Source: Brucella thiophenivorans (GTDB lineage: Bacteria; Pseudomonadota; Alphaproteobacteria; Rhizobiales; Rhizobiaceae). Taken from it: a stretch of 64,000 nt of DNA. Shown one piece after another: positions 27,186 through 36,280 of the stretch (the stretch's first letter is position 1; each line of letters begins with the position of its first letter). Location: the NCBI RefSeq assembly GCF_002252445.1, contig NZ_NNRJ01000015.1:310001-374000 (forward strand), in the 5' to 3' direction. Position numbers and translations under genes: made by a program. The notes below the pieces were generated by a model, which had not been told where the DNA came from, did no database searches, and saw nothing but the letters and a program-made list of their open reading frames with translations.

Positions 27186-27893
27186 ATGAAATGGGAAGAT
27201 TTTTACGAGACCATCCAGTCCTCCGACAATGCAGAAACCCTGTTTGAACAAATTAAATCCTACGCCTCGAAGCTCGGCTTTGCTTATGTTTCCTATGCTA
27301 TGTGTGTGCCGTCGCTCGACAGCATTTCGCGCTGGATACGTTTTGAGACTTTGCCGGAGGCCTGGCAGAAACATTATGGCGCAAAGAAATATGTTGAAAT
27401 CGATCCCGTCCTGCGTCGGGGGATTAATTCAATTGAGCCTATCATCTGGTCGCCCAAACTGTTCGCTGAGGCACCTCAGTTATGGGCGGATGCACAGCAA
27501 TTTGGTTTGAAAGCGGGTGTTTCACAACCCTGTTGGGCGGCCCAAGGCGTTTTCGGAGTTCTGACATTCCTGCGTGAGAAGCCAGCCTTGTCAGACGGCG
27601 AAATATCAATGCTGCGTCGCCAGATGCAGATTGTGACCAATCTTCTGCACCTCGCCATGTTTGAGCATCTCAATGTGCCTAGCATTAATTGCGTTGCGGA
27701 AGTTAATCTGACAGCGCGTGAACGTGAAATTTTGCGCTGGACGAGTGAGGGCAAGACAGCCGAGATTATCGGCACAATTCTCAATATCTCGACCCGTACC
27801 GTCAACTTCCATATCAGCAATGTTTTGACCAAGCTTGTTTCCGTCAACAAGGTGCAGGCAGTCGCTAAAGCGCGCACTTTTGGCCTTTTATAG
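27186..27893 (+). CDS. babR: LuxR-type quorum-sensing regulator with AHL domain
   Basis: Transcription factor with an N-terminal autoinducer domain (about 15-165) and a C-terminal LuxR helix-turn-helix (about 175-232, LTAREREILRWTSEGKTAEIIG). The acyl-homoserine-lactone contacts of TraR are all kept: Trp60, Tyr64, Asp73 and Trp88 correspond to W57, Y61, D70 and W85, so ligand binding is likely. 235 residues. Start at 27186 is set by CAGGA 8 bases upstream. No luxI-type synthase is in the window, so this is a LuxR solo here. The place beside metH matches Brucella babR/blxR as I recall, hence the symbol. Confidence 0.85.
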   Translation: MKWEDFYETIQSSDNAETLFEQIKSYASKLGFAYVSYAMCVPSLDSISRWIRFETLPEAWQKHYGAKKYVEIDPVLRRGINSIEPIIWSPKLFAEAPQLWADAQQFGLKAGVSQPCWAAQGVFGVLTFLREKPALSDGEISMLRRQMQIVTNLLHLAMFEHLNVPSINCVAEVNLTAREREILRWTSEGKTAEIIGTILNISTRTVNFHISNVLTKLVSVNKVQAVAKARTFGLL

Positions 27894-27954
27894 CACCCAC
27901 TTTTCCTTTGGCGGATTGACCCGAAGGATATTCTTACTCCCTTCAAAATGCTTT

Positions 27955-27977
27955 AATACTACAAATTCAGTAGTATT
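27955..27977. promoter_or_regulatory. Perfect inverted repeat between babR and cysD
   Basis: AATACTAC and GTAGTATT (exact complements) flank AAATTCA, 62 bases after the LuxR gene and about 190 before cysD. The form suits a dimeric regulator site, perhaps for the cys genes. No factor can be named. Confidence 0.5.
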
Positions 27978-28166
27978 TTCCGTAGCTTGAGGCAAAAATC
28001 GGCTTTTCGATTTGGCGCAAGTTTGTTCCTGCTTTGGGATTAAAACGGGCAAGTTTTCGCTCAAGCGTCTCGCAATACGCGATAGCATACTTTTCCTTTT
28101 GCTCTGCCTTTCACGACAATGCGCGTCATAGCAAACCAGTTGAGCTGGCCTCCCGGAGATACCGAC

Positions 28167-29087
28167 GTGCATCATGCATCCCTGACCAAAAACCTGACGC
28201 ATCTTGCGCGCCTGGAAGCAGAAGCAATCCATATTTTCCGTGAAGTGGCGGCGACTTTTGAAAATCCGGTTATGCTCTATTCGGTTGGCAAGGACTCGGC
28301 AGTAATGCTGCATCTGGCGATGAAGGCGTTTTATCCTGCACCGCCGCCATTTCCTTTTCTGCATGTCGATACGACCTGGAAATTTCGGGAAATGATCGAG
28401 TTTCGCGATGCGCAGGCCCGCGAAAAGGACCTTAAACTGCTCGTTCATATCAATGAAGACGGCGTGCGCGATGGCGTTGGTCCTTTCACGCACGGCTCCA
28501 ATGTGCATACGCACATCATGAAGACGGTCGGGCTCAGACAGGCATTAGATAAATACAAATTCGATGCAGCTTTTGGCGGCGCGCGCCGCGACGAGGAAAA
28601 ATCACGCGCCAAAGAGCGCATTTTCTCGTTCCGCAATGCGCAGCATGGCTGGGATCCAAAAAGCCAGCGCCCGGAAATGTGGAAGGTCTATAACACCCGC
28701 ATTGCAGCCGGTGAATCGATCCGAGTCTTTCCGCTCTCCAACTGGACCGAACTCGACATCTGGCAATATATTCTTCAGGAAAATATCCCGATTGTGCCGC
28801 TCTATTTTGCAGCACCGCGCTCGGTTGTCGAGCGTGACGGCATGCTCATCAAGGTCGATGATGAGCGCATGACGTTGCGCCCCGGTGAGAAGATTGAAGA
28901 GCGGATGGTACGGTTTCGCACACTCGGTTGCTATCCGCTGACCGGCGCGATTGAATCGAGCGCCACCAATCTCTCGGACATTGTCGAAGAAATGCTGATC
29001 GCCCGCACGTCAGAGCGTCAGGGTCGCGCCATTGATCGTGACGAAGCAGGCTCGATGGAAAAGAAGAAGCGGGAGGGCTATTTTTGA
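28167..29087 (+). CDS. cysD: Sulfate adenylyltransferase small subunit
   Basis: With CysN it makes APS from sulfate and ATP. 306 residues with the PP-loop [52 protein letters not shown] and the typical ending RVxG-type [26 protein letters not shown]. The GTG at 28167 was chosen because GGAG lies 8 bases upstream; the ATG at 28119 in frame has no ribosome site. The TGA shares a base with the cysNC ATG. A perfect inverted repeat sits in the 270-base upstream gap. Confidence 0.94.
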   Translation: MHHASLTKNLTHLARLEAEAIHIFREVAATFENPVMLYSVGKDSAVMLHLAMKAFYPAPPPFPFLHVDTTWKFREMIEFRDAQAREKDLKLLVHINEDGVRDGVGPFTHGSNVHTHIMKTVGLRQALDKYKFDAAFGGARRDEEKSRAKERIFSFRNAQHGWDPKSQRPEMWKVYNTRIAAGESIRVFPLSNWTELDIWQYILQENIPIVPLYFAAPRSVVERDGMLIKVDDERMTLRPGEKIEERMVRFRTLGCYPLTGAIESSATNLSDIVEEMLIARTSERQGRAIDRDEAGSMEKKKREGYF

Positions 29088-31021
29088 TGAACGCCATATT
29101 GAAGCCTTCTGTAGCAAGTGCAGCCGTCAGCGAGTTTCTCGCCGATCAGGAACGTAAGACGCTGCTCCGCTTTTTGACTTGCGGTTCGGTCGATGACGGA
29201 AAATCCACGCTGATTGGGCGTTTGCTCTATGACACCAAGCTGATCTTTGAGGATCAACTTGCAACGCTGAAGAACGACAGCCGCAAATTCGGCACCACGG
29301 ATGACGATTTTGATTTTGCGTTGCTGGTTGATGGCCTAGAAGCCGAACGCGAGCAGGGCATCACCATCGATGTGGCCTATCGCTTCTTCTCAACCCCGCG
29401 CCGCAAGTTCATCGTGGCCGACACGCCGGGCCATGCGCAATATACGCGCAACATGGCTACAGGCGCTTCGACGGCTGATCTTGCAGTTGTGCTGATCGAT
29501 GCGCGGCAGGGCGTGCTGACACAGACGCGCCGCCATAGTTTTATCGCCTCGCTTCTTGGCATCCGGCACATAGTGGTGGCGATCAACAAGATCGATTTGG
29601 TCGATTTCTCGCAAGACGCTTTTGAACGTATTGTCGCTGACTATATGAGCTTTGCCAAAGACTTAGGCTTTGCCAGTATTCAGGCAATTCCGCTGTCTGC
29701 ACGCTTTGGCGATAATGTTAGCAGCCTTTCGCCGCGTATAGGCTGGTATCAGGGACCATATCTGCTGGAGCATCTGGAAACCGTGCGCCTTGATACAGAT
29801 AGCATCGGCAAGCCATTTCGCTTTCCGGTGCAATATGTGAACCGCCCAAATCTTGATTTCCGCGGCTTCTCCGGCACGGTTGCCTCAGGGGCTATTGCAG
29901 AAGGCGATACGGTCGTGGTTGCTAAGTCGGGCAAGCAATCGAAGGTGAAACGCATCGCCACCTATGATGGTGATCTGCCCCGCGTCAGCGAAGGGCAGGC
30001 GGTTACACTGGTGCTCGACGACGAGATTGAAGTCTCTCGTGGCAATATGCTGGTGGGTGCGGAAGCGCGGCCTGAAGTGGCAGATCGCTTTAGCGCCAAC
30101 ATTGTGTGGTTCGGTGAAGAGGCGTTACAGCCAGGGCGTTCCTATCTGCTACGCACCGAAACCGATCAGACACCGGTAACGGTCAGCGAGATCAAATACC
30201 GTACCGACGTTAATACATTTGCGCGGGAAGAGGCGACGCAGCTTGATCTTAATGAAGTCGGGCATTGTCATCTTCAGACGGCGGATCAGATCGTGTTTGA
30301 TCCCTATGCGGATAACCGCGTGACAGGTGCTTTCGTGCTGATTGATCGTGTGACCAATGCCACGGTTGGCGCCGGTATGATCGACCATGCGCTTCGCCAG
30401 TCAACCAATGTACATTTGCAGGCTTTTGATCTCGATAAGCAGGCGCGTGCTGCGCAGAAATTCCAGAAGCCCGCCGTGCTGTGGTTTACAGGCCTGTCAG
30501 CATCTGGCAAGTCGACCATTGCCAACAGGCTCGAACAGCGGCTTCATGCGCTCGGCAAGCACACCTATCTGCTTGATGGCGATAATATTCGTCATGGTCT
30601 CAACAGCGATCTTGGTTTCTCCGATGAGGACCGTGCGGAAAATATCCGCCGCGTTGGAGAGGTAGCGGGTCTTATGGCCGATGCCGGGCTGATTACGCTG
30701 GTCTCGTTCATTTCGCCGTTCCGTTCAGAACGCGACCGCGTGCGCTCACGGCTGCCCGAAGGTGAATTCATCGAAATCTTTGTCGATACGCCGATTGAGG
30801 AATGTATGGCGCGTGATCCGAAAGGGCTTTATGCGCAAGCGCTGCGCGGGGAAATCAAGGCTTTCACCGGCATCGGTTCCCCTTATGAAGCACCGCTTTC
30901 GCCTGAACTTCATTTGAGCACCGCAGGGCGGGACATTGACGAACTCGTCGCGGAAGTGGAAAAGTATCTGGCCGAACGTGGTGTCATCGGCAGCTATGGC
31001 AGTGATTCCTGGTCGATTTGA
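29087..31021 (+). CDS. cysNC: CysN-CysC fusion: sulfate adenylyltransferase GTPase and APS kinase
   Basis: Bifunctional enzyme; symbol is descriptive (NodQ-like layout). The N-terminal part (about 1-440) is the regulatory GTPase CysN, with [14 protein letters not shown], the switch DTPGHAQY and NKIDLVD motifs; the C-terminal part (about 455-644) is CysC, with [18 protein letters not shown] and the [25 protein letters not shown] region. It converts APS to PAPS. Start is ATG 29087 after GGGAGG, overlapping cysD by one base. Because CysH looks APS-dependent, the kinase domain may serve PAPS needed for sulfation. Confidence 0.95.
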   Translation: MNAILKPSVASAAVSEFLADQERKTLLRFLTCGSVDDGKSTLIGRLLYDTKLIFEDQLATLKNDSRKFGTTDDDFDFALLVDGLEAEREQGITIDVAYRFFSTPRRKFIVADTPGHAQYTRNMATGASTADLAVVLIDARQGVLTQTRRHSFIASLLGIRHIVVAINKIDLVDFSQDAFERIVADYMSFAKDLGFASIQAIPLSARFGDNVSSLSPRIGWYQGPYLLEHLETVRLDTDSIGKPFRFPVQYVNRPNLDFRGFSGTVASGAIAEGDTVVVAKSGKQSKVKRIATYDGDLPRVSEGQAVTLVLDDEIEVSRGNMLVGAEARPEVADRFSANIVWFGEEALQPGRSYLLRTETDQTPVTVSEIKYRTDVNTFAREEATQLDLNEVGHCHLQTADQIVFDPYADNRVTGAFVLIDRVTNATVGAGMIDHALRQSTNVHLQAFDLDKQARAAQKFQKPAVLWFTGLSASGKSTIANRLEQRLHALGKHTYLLDGDNIRHGLNSDLGFSDEDRAENIRRVGEVAGLMADAGLITLVSFISPFRSERDRVRSRLPEGEFIEIFVDTPIEECMARDPKGLYAQALRGEIKAFTGIGSPYEAPLSPELHLSTAGRDIDELVAEVEKYLAERGVIGSYGSDSWSI

Positions 31022-31025
31022 GAAA

Positions 31026-31865
31026 ATGAAAACATCCGCCTCACCCTATGCCGATCCGAACGGCCAGGCGTTTCTCGCCGTTTTGCAGGATGCAACGCTT
31101 GAGGCGGGGCGCGTGATCATGAAACATTACGATAACGGCTGTGCGGTTCATTCCAAGAAGGATCAGTCGCCGGTCACTGAAGCCGATCATGCCGCAGAAG
31201 CCGTCATCCTGTCAGCGCTTCGCACGCTTGCGCCAGATATTCCAGTGGTTGCAGAAGAAGAGGCTGCAGCTGGTCGATTGCCTGCACATCTTGGCCGACG
31301 CTTCCTGTTGATCGATCCTCTGGATGGCACACGCGAGTTTCTGCTGCGTAACGGCGATTTCACCGTCAATATCGCGTTGATTGAAGATGGCCTGCCCATA
31401 TTGGGTCTGGTCTATGCGCCGGTGCGCAATCTGCTTTATTTTGGCAACGCGCAAGGCGCATGGGAAGCTATCACCAGCGCCAATCATCAGATCCAAAGCC
31501 AGCGCCCGATCAAGGCGCGTATCGCGCCGCCTGAACGGGTTGTCGTGTGCAGCCGTTCACATGTGACGCCGGAAACAGAACAGTTTTTGAAAGCCAACAA
31601 TATTGGAAATAGTGTTTCGGTGGGATCGTCGCTCAAATTCTGTATGATTGCGCGTGGCGATGCCGATCTTTATCCGCGCTTTGGCCCAACAATGGAATGG
31701 GATACGGCAGCGGGCGATGCTATTCTTCGCGCGGCGGGCGGTATGACGACGACATTCGATGCACGTCCGCTGACTTATGGCCAGCGTTCTGACGGAACCG
31801 TGCAAAGCTTTTTCAACCCGGATTTCGTGGCTTATGGTGCAGGTTTAGCCCCAAACTTTATTTAA
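31026..31865 (+). CDS. cysQ: 3'(2'),5'-bisphosphate nucleotidase CysQ
   Basis: Inositol-monophosphatase-fold Mg-dependent phosphatase that converts PAP to AMP and protects against its build-up. 279 residues; motifs are DQSPVTEADHAAE, PVVAEEE, LLIDPLDGTREF (metal and catalytic site) and EWDTAAGDAILRAAGG. The ATG at 31026 lies 4 bases after the cysNC stop with no separate promoter, so the gene is co-transcribed with cysD-cysNC. Frame continues upstream inside cysNC and was rejected. Confidence 0.93.
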   Translation: MKTSASPYADPNGQAFLAVLQDATLEAGRVIMKHYDNGCAVHSKKDQSPVTEADHAAEAVILSALRTLAPDIPVVAEEEAAAGRLPAHLGRRFLLIDPLDGTREFLLRNGDFTVNIALIEDGLPILGLVYAPVRNLLYFGNAQGAWEAITSANHQIQSQRPIKARIAPPERVVVCSRSHVTPETEQFLKANNIGNSVSVGSSLKFCMIARGDADLYPRFGPTMEWDTAAGDAILRAAGGMTTTFDARPLTYGQRSDGTVQSFFNPDFVAYGAGLAPNFI

Positions 31866-31980
31866 AACTCGTTTGCCGTCAAAAGAGTTTAAAAAAAGCT
31901 GGATGTTCCTCTTGCGGGTTCAAAAGAGCAGCGCTATAAGCCGCTCACACCCTGACTATTGAGTCTCGGTTTTATGGTTA

Positions 31981-32057
<77 letters not shown>

Positions 32058-32079
32058 TTTTCTTCTCAGAAAAATATAT

Positions 32080-32844
32080 TTAGATTGATTTGTCGAAGAC
32101 TGACATGCGCATGAATGCGCCGTCATACTCGGCGATCTCCACCAATCGCTGTCGATTGAGAATTTCCACCTTGTAATTTTTGAACGTGATCAGCCCCTCT
32201 TCACGCAGCTCCCGCATCATGCGGTTGAGATGGATCGGTGTGAGGCCGAGAGCATCGGCAAGCTGGTATTGTGTCAGTGGACAATAAAAGGAATCCGGTT
32301 CGCCCATTCCGCAAGAGGTCACACGATCTGAAAGTTCCAGTAAAAGATGGGCGGTGCGGACAAAGGCGCTGCGACAGCCAACATTGGTGAGATGTTCAAT
32401 GAGCATGGAACGCTGCCGTGACAGCAACTCTATGAATATCATGCTCAGTCGTGGCATTTTCCAGATTGTTTCTTCAAGCGATGCCAGCGGTATTTCATAA
32501 ACCGACATCGGTGTAATTGTCTTGATCGTATTGTAGCTATAGCCGTCGGCGGTTCTTAGCCCAACAAAATCGCACCGCATCGGAAAATCGATGATCTGAC
32601 GTTCACCACCGGAAAGATCGCGATAGACACATCCCCAGCCGGAACGCACCAGATGAATGCTTCGGATGGAAGCCCCCTGATTGATAATGACTGCATCGGC
32701 AGGATAGCTGTTTTCGGTGAGCGTGAGCGATAGAAGAGTTTGTTTTTCTTGCGCGTTGAGTTTGGCTAGAATTGGAGGCGATTCCAATAGACTAACCAGG
32801 CCGTCAATCATCAGGGCTGTGGAGTTCTGAGTCCCACTGTGCAT
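32080..32844 (-). CDS. Crp/Fnr family transcriptional regulator
   Basis: 254 residues with a cyclic-nucleotide-like beta-barrel domain (about 25-150) and a winged helix-turn-helix (about 155-240, [30 protein letters not shown]). There is no N-terminal cysteine cluster for an Fnr-type Fe-S centre, and no clear cAMP-binding RE/RxS motif. It resembles the large set of rhizobial Crp/Fnr regulators of unknown signal. It starts at 32844 with AGG about 10 bases upstream. It is convergent with nothing: tRNA-Pro precedes its 3' end. Confidence 0.8.
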   Translation of the reverse strand: MHSGTQNSTALMIDGLVSLLESPPILAKLNAQEKQTLLSLTLTENSYPADAVIINQGASIRSIHLVRSGWGCVYRDLSGGERQIIDFPMRCDFVGLRTADGYSYNTIKTITPMSVYEIPLASLEETIWKMPRLSMIFIELLSRQRSMLIEHLTNVGCRSAFVRTAHLLLELSDRVTSCGMGEPDSFYCPLTQYQLADALGLTPIHLNRMMRELREEGLITFKNYKVEILNRQRLVEIAEYDGAFMRMSVFDKSI

Positions 32845-33091
32845 CCGCTGCCTATGCCCAACGAAAGTTATAGAATTTATAACTTTCTGTTCCCGAAGTC
32901 GTTCTTATGGTCAGCTTATTTTTTTATAAAACGCTAACATAAGTTAATGACACGTTTATTTAACGATAGCAATATTTAGACCAGTCTTCATCCTGATTGG
33001 CAATAAAAATCAGAATAAACTGTCATAGTTTTTTGGCGTAACTAGTGTTTTGCGTTGAATGCAAACCTGAGTAACAGGGGAAACTAAAGCA

Positions 33092-33853
33092 ATGTTTGAA
33101 GTCAGAGAACGATATTTATGGGCTGCACCAGACGGCGCGGGGAATGGATTTCCGGTTGTCGCTGGCGAAAGAGTAAGAGACGGAGGTTATGCAGCCGGTT
33201 TGCCTGTGCAGAGTGAGCCTCATCTGATGCTTGTCTGCAAAAGCAATCTGGAGCGTGAATGCCTTTTTAATGGACTGATGATGAACGGGCTTAAGCTGCC
33301 TGTCGTCAGCTATGCAGCGGTCGACAAGAATATGCCGCTGAATGGTGCCATCGTTGTTCTCATGCATATAGGTTCAAAGCGTCTTGCGGATCCGTTTTTC
33401 TCTGACGAACTGGAAGCTGAGATCAAGGCGTGGCATCCGATACCGGTTGTATTGCTTGCTGAACGCGAAGAGTGGGCGCAGGTCCTTCGTGCGATGGAAA
33501 TTGGTGCGCGCGGTTATATTCCGACATCTGTCGACATCAAGATTTGCGTTGAAGCCATTCATCTGGCGCTTGCGGGGGGCATGTATGTGCCGGCATCAAT
33601 GCTGATGAAGCCGCCGTCTCAGGAAATGAGCGACGATGTGCTGGGCGAATTGTTAACCGTGCGCGAGATCGAAGTTGTCCATGCCATCCGCGTGGGGAAA
33701 TCCAACAAGATCATCGCATTTGAGCTTGGTATGAGTGAAGGCACCGTCAAAGCGCATGTTCACAACATAATGCGGAAGATCGGCGCTGCAAACCGGACCG
33801 AGGTCGTTTGTAAGCTGCATAAAATGTATGGCAACAAATTCGGTACAGAGTGA
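33092..33853 (+). CDS. LuxR-family regulator with degenerate receiver domain
   Basis: 253 residues: a response-regulator-like receiver domain (about 43-165) followed by a LuxR helix-turn-helix (about 190-250, LLTVREIEVVHAIRVGKSNKIIAFELGMSEGTVKAHVHNIMRKI). Where a receiver would have the phospho-acceptor Asp, this has VVLMHIGSKR, and the early acidic pair is missing, so it is probably a pseudo-receiver not phosphorylated in the usual way. The start follows AGGGGAAACTAAAGCA. There is no partner histidine kinase nearby; the divergent Crp/Fnr gene is 247 bases away across an AT-rich gap. Confidence 0.8.
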   Translation: MFEVRERYLWAAPDGAGNGFPVVAGERVRDGGYAAGLPVQSEPHLMLVCKSNLERECLFNGLMMNGLKLPVVSYAAVDKNMPLNGAIVVLMHIGSKRLADPFFSDELEAEIKAWHPIPVVLLAEREEWAQVLRAMEIGARGYIPTSVDIKICVEAIHLALAGGMYVPASMLMKPPSQEMSDDVLGELLTVREIEVVHAIRVGKSNKIIAFELGMSEGTVKAHVHNIMRKIGAANRTEVVCKLHKMYGNKFGTE

Positions 33854-33965
33854 ACGCATAGACATGAAATTAATAATACCATGAAGCGCCGGACTGATAA
33901 GATCAGCAGGCGTTTTCTGCTTTTCCGGGCAATCAAATCGGTGTGTCTCAATTTTTTAATTTAAC

Positions 33966-34008
33966 GCACATCCCATCTGAAAACCGTTTCACGCTTTTTG
34001 CGATGCGC
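33966..34008 (-). repeat. Family 1 repeat (reverse), island copy
   Basis: GCACATCCC...AAAACCGTTTCACG...CGATGCGC is a reverse-orientation copy of the 48841-type variant. First element of a repeat island reaching 34444. Confidence 0.75.
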
Positions 34009-34014
34009 TTAAGT

Positions 34015-34080
34015 GTAGGGGCAGATTTTCATCCGCCCCTACAGAATGAGAGTGGGTATCCTTTGAGGGGTCTCTCATTC
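34015..34080. repeat. Two adjoining hairpins in the repeat island
   Basis: GTAGGGGC at 34015 pairs with GCCCCTAC ending at 34042 (GAT/ATC continues the stem), and GAATGAGA at 34044 pairs with TCTCATTC at 34073-34080. The two stems lie back to back. Confidence 0.65.
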
Positions 34081-34106
34081 ATTCCGTAGATCGCCACGCG
34101 TTTAGC

Positions 34107-34151
34107 GCATGTCTCCCAAAAGTGGGAACCGGTTTTGGGATAAAGACATGC
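34107..34151 (+). repeat. Family 1 palindromic repeat
   Basis: GCATGTCTCCCAAAAGTGGG to AAGACATGC, with the AACCGGTTTT core. Nearly identical to the inverted copy at 34400-34444 and to 42600-42644. Confidence 0.85.
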
Positions 34152-34197
34152 CACACGCTCACATTGCGCGCCTGCCGCTCTAGTTTATTGAATCGAA

Positions 34198-34241
34198 GCA
34201 TCTTGCTTTCCAAAAATCGATTGCGATTTTCCGGCTGATGC
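34198..34241 (-). repeat. Family 2 repeat (reverse)
   Basis: GCATCTTGCTTTCCAAAAATCG...CGGCTGATGC is the reverse counterpart of the 15865 copy (arms GGAAAG and CCAAAAATCGA kept). Confidence 0.75.
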
Positions 34242-34293
34242 TATGGCAGTTCGAAACGAAGTCTGTTCCATCTGCGGTCATGAAAGCGGTGTA

Positions 34294-34386
34294 GCTATCT
34301 GTTGAGCTTTTAGAACGATGGCTTTCGCTCAACAAATAGCCATTAAAGCGTGTTGCGTTTTTTATATGAATAGACCACGCTTTAAT
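34294..34386. repeat. Nested inverted repeats in the island
   Basis: GCTATCTGTTGAGC (34294-34307) nearly pairs with GCTCAACAAATAGC (34327-34340), and right after it ATTAAAGCGTG (34342-34352) pairs exactly with CACGCTTTAAT (34376-34386). Confidence 0.7.
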
Positions 34387-34399
34387 TGTTTGTTCCCAA

Positions 34400-34444
34400 G
34401 CATACCTTTATCCCAAAACCGGTTCCCACTTTTGGGAGGCATGC
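34400..34444 (-). repeat. Family 1 repeat (reverse)
   Basis: GCATACCTTTATCCCAAAAC to TTGGGAGGCATGC; the inverse of the 34107 copy, bounding the family 2 and nested repeats between them. Confidence 0.85.
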
Positions 34445-34457
34445 TTTTAAACCCCAA

Positions 34458-34856
34458 TCAGGGTCGAAGGCTGATGCTTCCGGACGATCCGCCGGACGTT
34501 GTACCAAAGGCTGTGCCTGCTGAACTTCCGCCCAGAAACCCGGTGCCCGATTGTGCCATGGCAGCCGACTGACCGCCGGAGCCTGAAGTGAAATAGCCTG
34601 AACCGATGCCGCCACTTGCGCCATAATGGCCAATTTTGCCACCCATACCAAGGACAGTGCCTTTGCCCTCGGCCCAGCCGGTTGTTGCTGCCTGTCCTGC
34701 TGCGGTGGAACCTGCGCCAAATGCAAAGCCACCAGTTACAGCAGAGCCTGCGCCGCTTGAGCCGCCGAAGCTGCCATTCCATTTGACCGATTGTGCTGCT
34801 GCTGGCAGAGCGCTCGCAGCAAGCAATGCGATAGATGCGATAATGATCTTTTTCAC
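34458..34856 (-). CDS. Glycine/serine-rich secreted protein of unknown function
   Basis: 132 residues: a signal peptide (MKKIIIASIALLAASALPAAAQS) and a mature part dominated by G, S, A and T (NGSFGGSSGAGSAVTGGFAFGAGS, GKIGHYGASGGIGSGYFTSG, GTGFLGGSSAGTAFGTTSGG). There are no cysteines and no recognised domain. The low-complexity pattern recalls surface or curli-like or bacteriocin-type exported proteins, but nothing proves it. The start is GTG at 34856 with GAGGAG at 7 bases. It lies next to the repeat island; the upstream gene on the same strand is the other secreted protein. Confidence 0.6.
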   Translation of the reverse strand: MKKIIIASIALLAASALPAAAQSVKWNGSFGGSSGAGSAVTGGFAFGAGSTAAGQAATTGWAEGKGTVLGMGGKIGHYGASGGIGSGYFTSGSGGQSAAMAQSGTGFLGGSSAGTAFGTTSGGSSGSISLRP

Positions 34857-35019
34857 GATAAAACTCCTCTTGTTTCATAAAAACAAAGAGACAGAGCGGT
34901 TCTGATGCGTTGAGTAAGATGAAAGCTGCTCTAGGTCCCTCTCATGCCAGCATATCCCGACGATATACCCCGCTAATCATCATAAGCTTCATATGAGTAG
35001 AAGGCTGTATCGACGCTTT

Positions 35020-35051
35020 GCATCGGCCCAAAACGGCTTTCGGGCCGATGC
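35020..35051. repeat. Short family 2 repeat
   Basis: GCATCGGCCC at 35020-35029 pairs exactly with GGGCCGATGC at 35042-35051; the arms match the outer arm of family 2 repeats. It lies just downstream of the 35070 gene. Confidence 0.7.
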
Positions 35052-35069
35052 AGGTTGCTTATTGTCTTT

Positions 35070-35750
35070 TCACATCAAGGGGCGCGAGCAGTACCATGCC
35101 TGACTATTGTTCGCCGTTGTGCGCAAAACACACCCTTTGGCCTTCAACTGATTTGAATTCAGGCCAAGTGCCTTGGCGGAGTAAGTGCGTTTACCGCCTG
35201 GCGTTTGTGTTGTGGCATTTGTTGCTATTGTGCGTGCAGGAATTGATGCGGGTTCTTCGTTAGATACCGAAGCAAAAAGCGGTACTCTTGTCCGGACCGG
35301 TTGAGCTGCAGCGCGGGTGGCGAGCCCCTGTGACGGGCAGACTACGCCTGTTGCATTCAGCGATGCTCTGACTTCCTTGTTGAGGCAGATCAGATCAAGT
35401 GCGGCCCTGTTTTGCCCCATGCCAAGAAGTGCTGCGGCATAGGCGCGCCGGTTACATTCACGCATTTCATAGGTGCTGCCAAAGCCTAAGCCCCAGCCGG
35501 TAGCGCCAACGCCGACACTTGTCGAGCCTGCACAGGAGTGAACGCCTGCCGCAACAAGTCCCGGTGCGAATGCAGGAACAGTGGTTTTGATTTTATCCGG
35601 CGAATTGCCGCCGCCGCCGATTGCAATAGCTGTTGCACCTGCTTGCGATGCGGAGTTTGTGTTGTTGTCGACGTTGACGGCTTGAGCGAATGCGCTTCCA
35701 TTGAACAGAAGTATTGCGCCAGATAAGCAAAGGATACCCAGTTTAGACAT
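35070..35750 (-). CDS. Secreted protein of unknown function
   Basis: 226 residues with a signal peptide (MSKLGILCLSGAILLFNGSAFA) and a mature region that falls into a Gly/Ala-rich first part (NVDNNTNSASQAGATAIAIGGGG), a middle with HSCAGSTSVGVGATGWGLGFGSTYEMRECNRRAYAAALLGMGQNRAALDLICLN, and a Cys-containing end (KAKGCVLRTTANNSQAWYCS). Six cysteines suggest disulfides in the periplasm. The middle pattern (Gly-rich stretch, then ExxxCxRR...A..L..MGQ..AAL.L.C) occurs in exported or phage-structural proteins as I recall, but no function is assigned. No close ribosome site was decisive. Confidence 0.65.
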   Translation of the reverse strand: MSKLGILCLSGAILLFNGSAFAQAVNVDNNTNSASQAGATAIAIGGGGNSPDKIKTTVPAFAPGLVAAGVHSCAGSTSVGVGATGWGLGFGSTYEMRECNRRAYAAALLGMGQNRAALDLICLNKEVRASLNATGVVCPSQGLATRAAAQPVRTRVPLFASVSNEEPASIPARTIATNATTQTPGGKRTYSAKALGLNSNQLKAKGCVLRTTANNSQAWYCSRPLM

Positions 35751-36146
35751 AGCTAACCCCTTTAACTTCTACTTTCTATATTCGAGTTTTTATTATGATA
35801 AAGGCGCCGTTATCATTTATTATATTTTTCCATTTTGTGTATCAAAAAGGATTACTGAGATATGATGTAAAATATAGATTCTGTGAATATAAATGTTGTG
35901 CTATTTTTTACCTACAATGTGTAAGTGGTTTATTATTATTAATCTTTATTGTTATCGTTCGGATGTTTTTAGATGAAAAATTATGACCTTCGTTTTACTT
36001 CTAAACGAAAGTTTATGGGTTTTCGGTGGCTTTCGGTTCACAACCTTGGCCGCGGATTATGAAAATGCGGGCTTTCGCGCCACTTTCCCGCTGATTTGTC
36101 ATCAAGCGGTTGCTTTCTCTTGCAAAAAAGCGAAATTAAAACACTC
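35751..36146. other. AT-rich intergenic region
   Basis: About 400 bases, unusually A+T-rich for this window. A 63-codon frame at 35795-35986 (hydrophobic, Ile/Phe/Tyr-rich) lacks a ribosome site and was not called. No transposase or integrase remnant was recognised. Confidence 0.45.
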
Positions 36147-36188
36147 TAGAGCGGTTCCAGTTTAGAAAGAATCGTAGGAAACGCTCTA
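36147..36188. repeat. Palindromic repeat, TAGAGCG type
   Basis: TAGAGCG at 36147 and CGCTCTA ending at 36188 pair, with TTCC/GGAA inside. Distinct from families 1 and 2. Confidence 0.6.
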
Positions 36189-36203
36189 TCCTTTGGTTTT
36201 TAC

Positions 36204-36247
36204 GCATTATCCAACGCAAAACCGCTTCTCACTTTTGCTGGAAATGC
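36204..36247 (-). repeat. Family 1 repeat (degenerate, reverse)
   Basis: GCATTATCCAACGCAAAACC to TTTTGCTGGAAATGC keeps the size and the AAAACCG...CTTTTG core but has several changes. It ends 33 bases before glpR. Confidence 0.65.
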
Positions 36248-36280
36248 TCTCGTTAGAACACTTCTATTGCCGGGCACAAA

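Noticed and set aside
35795-35986. Short hydrophobic open frame in the AT-rich gap
   Set aside because: A Phe/Ile/Tyr-rich reading of AT-rich DNA; no ribosome site.
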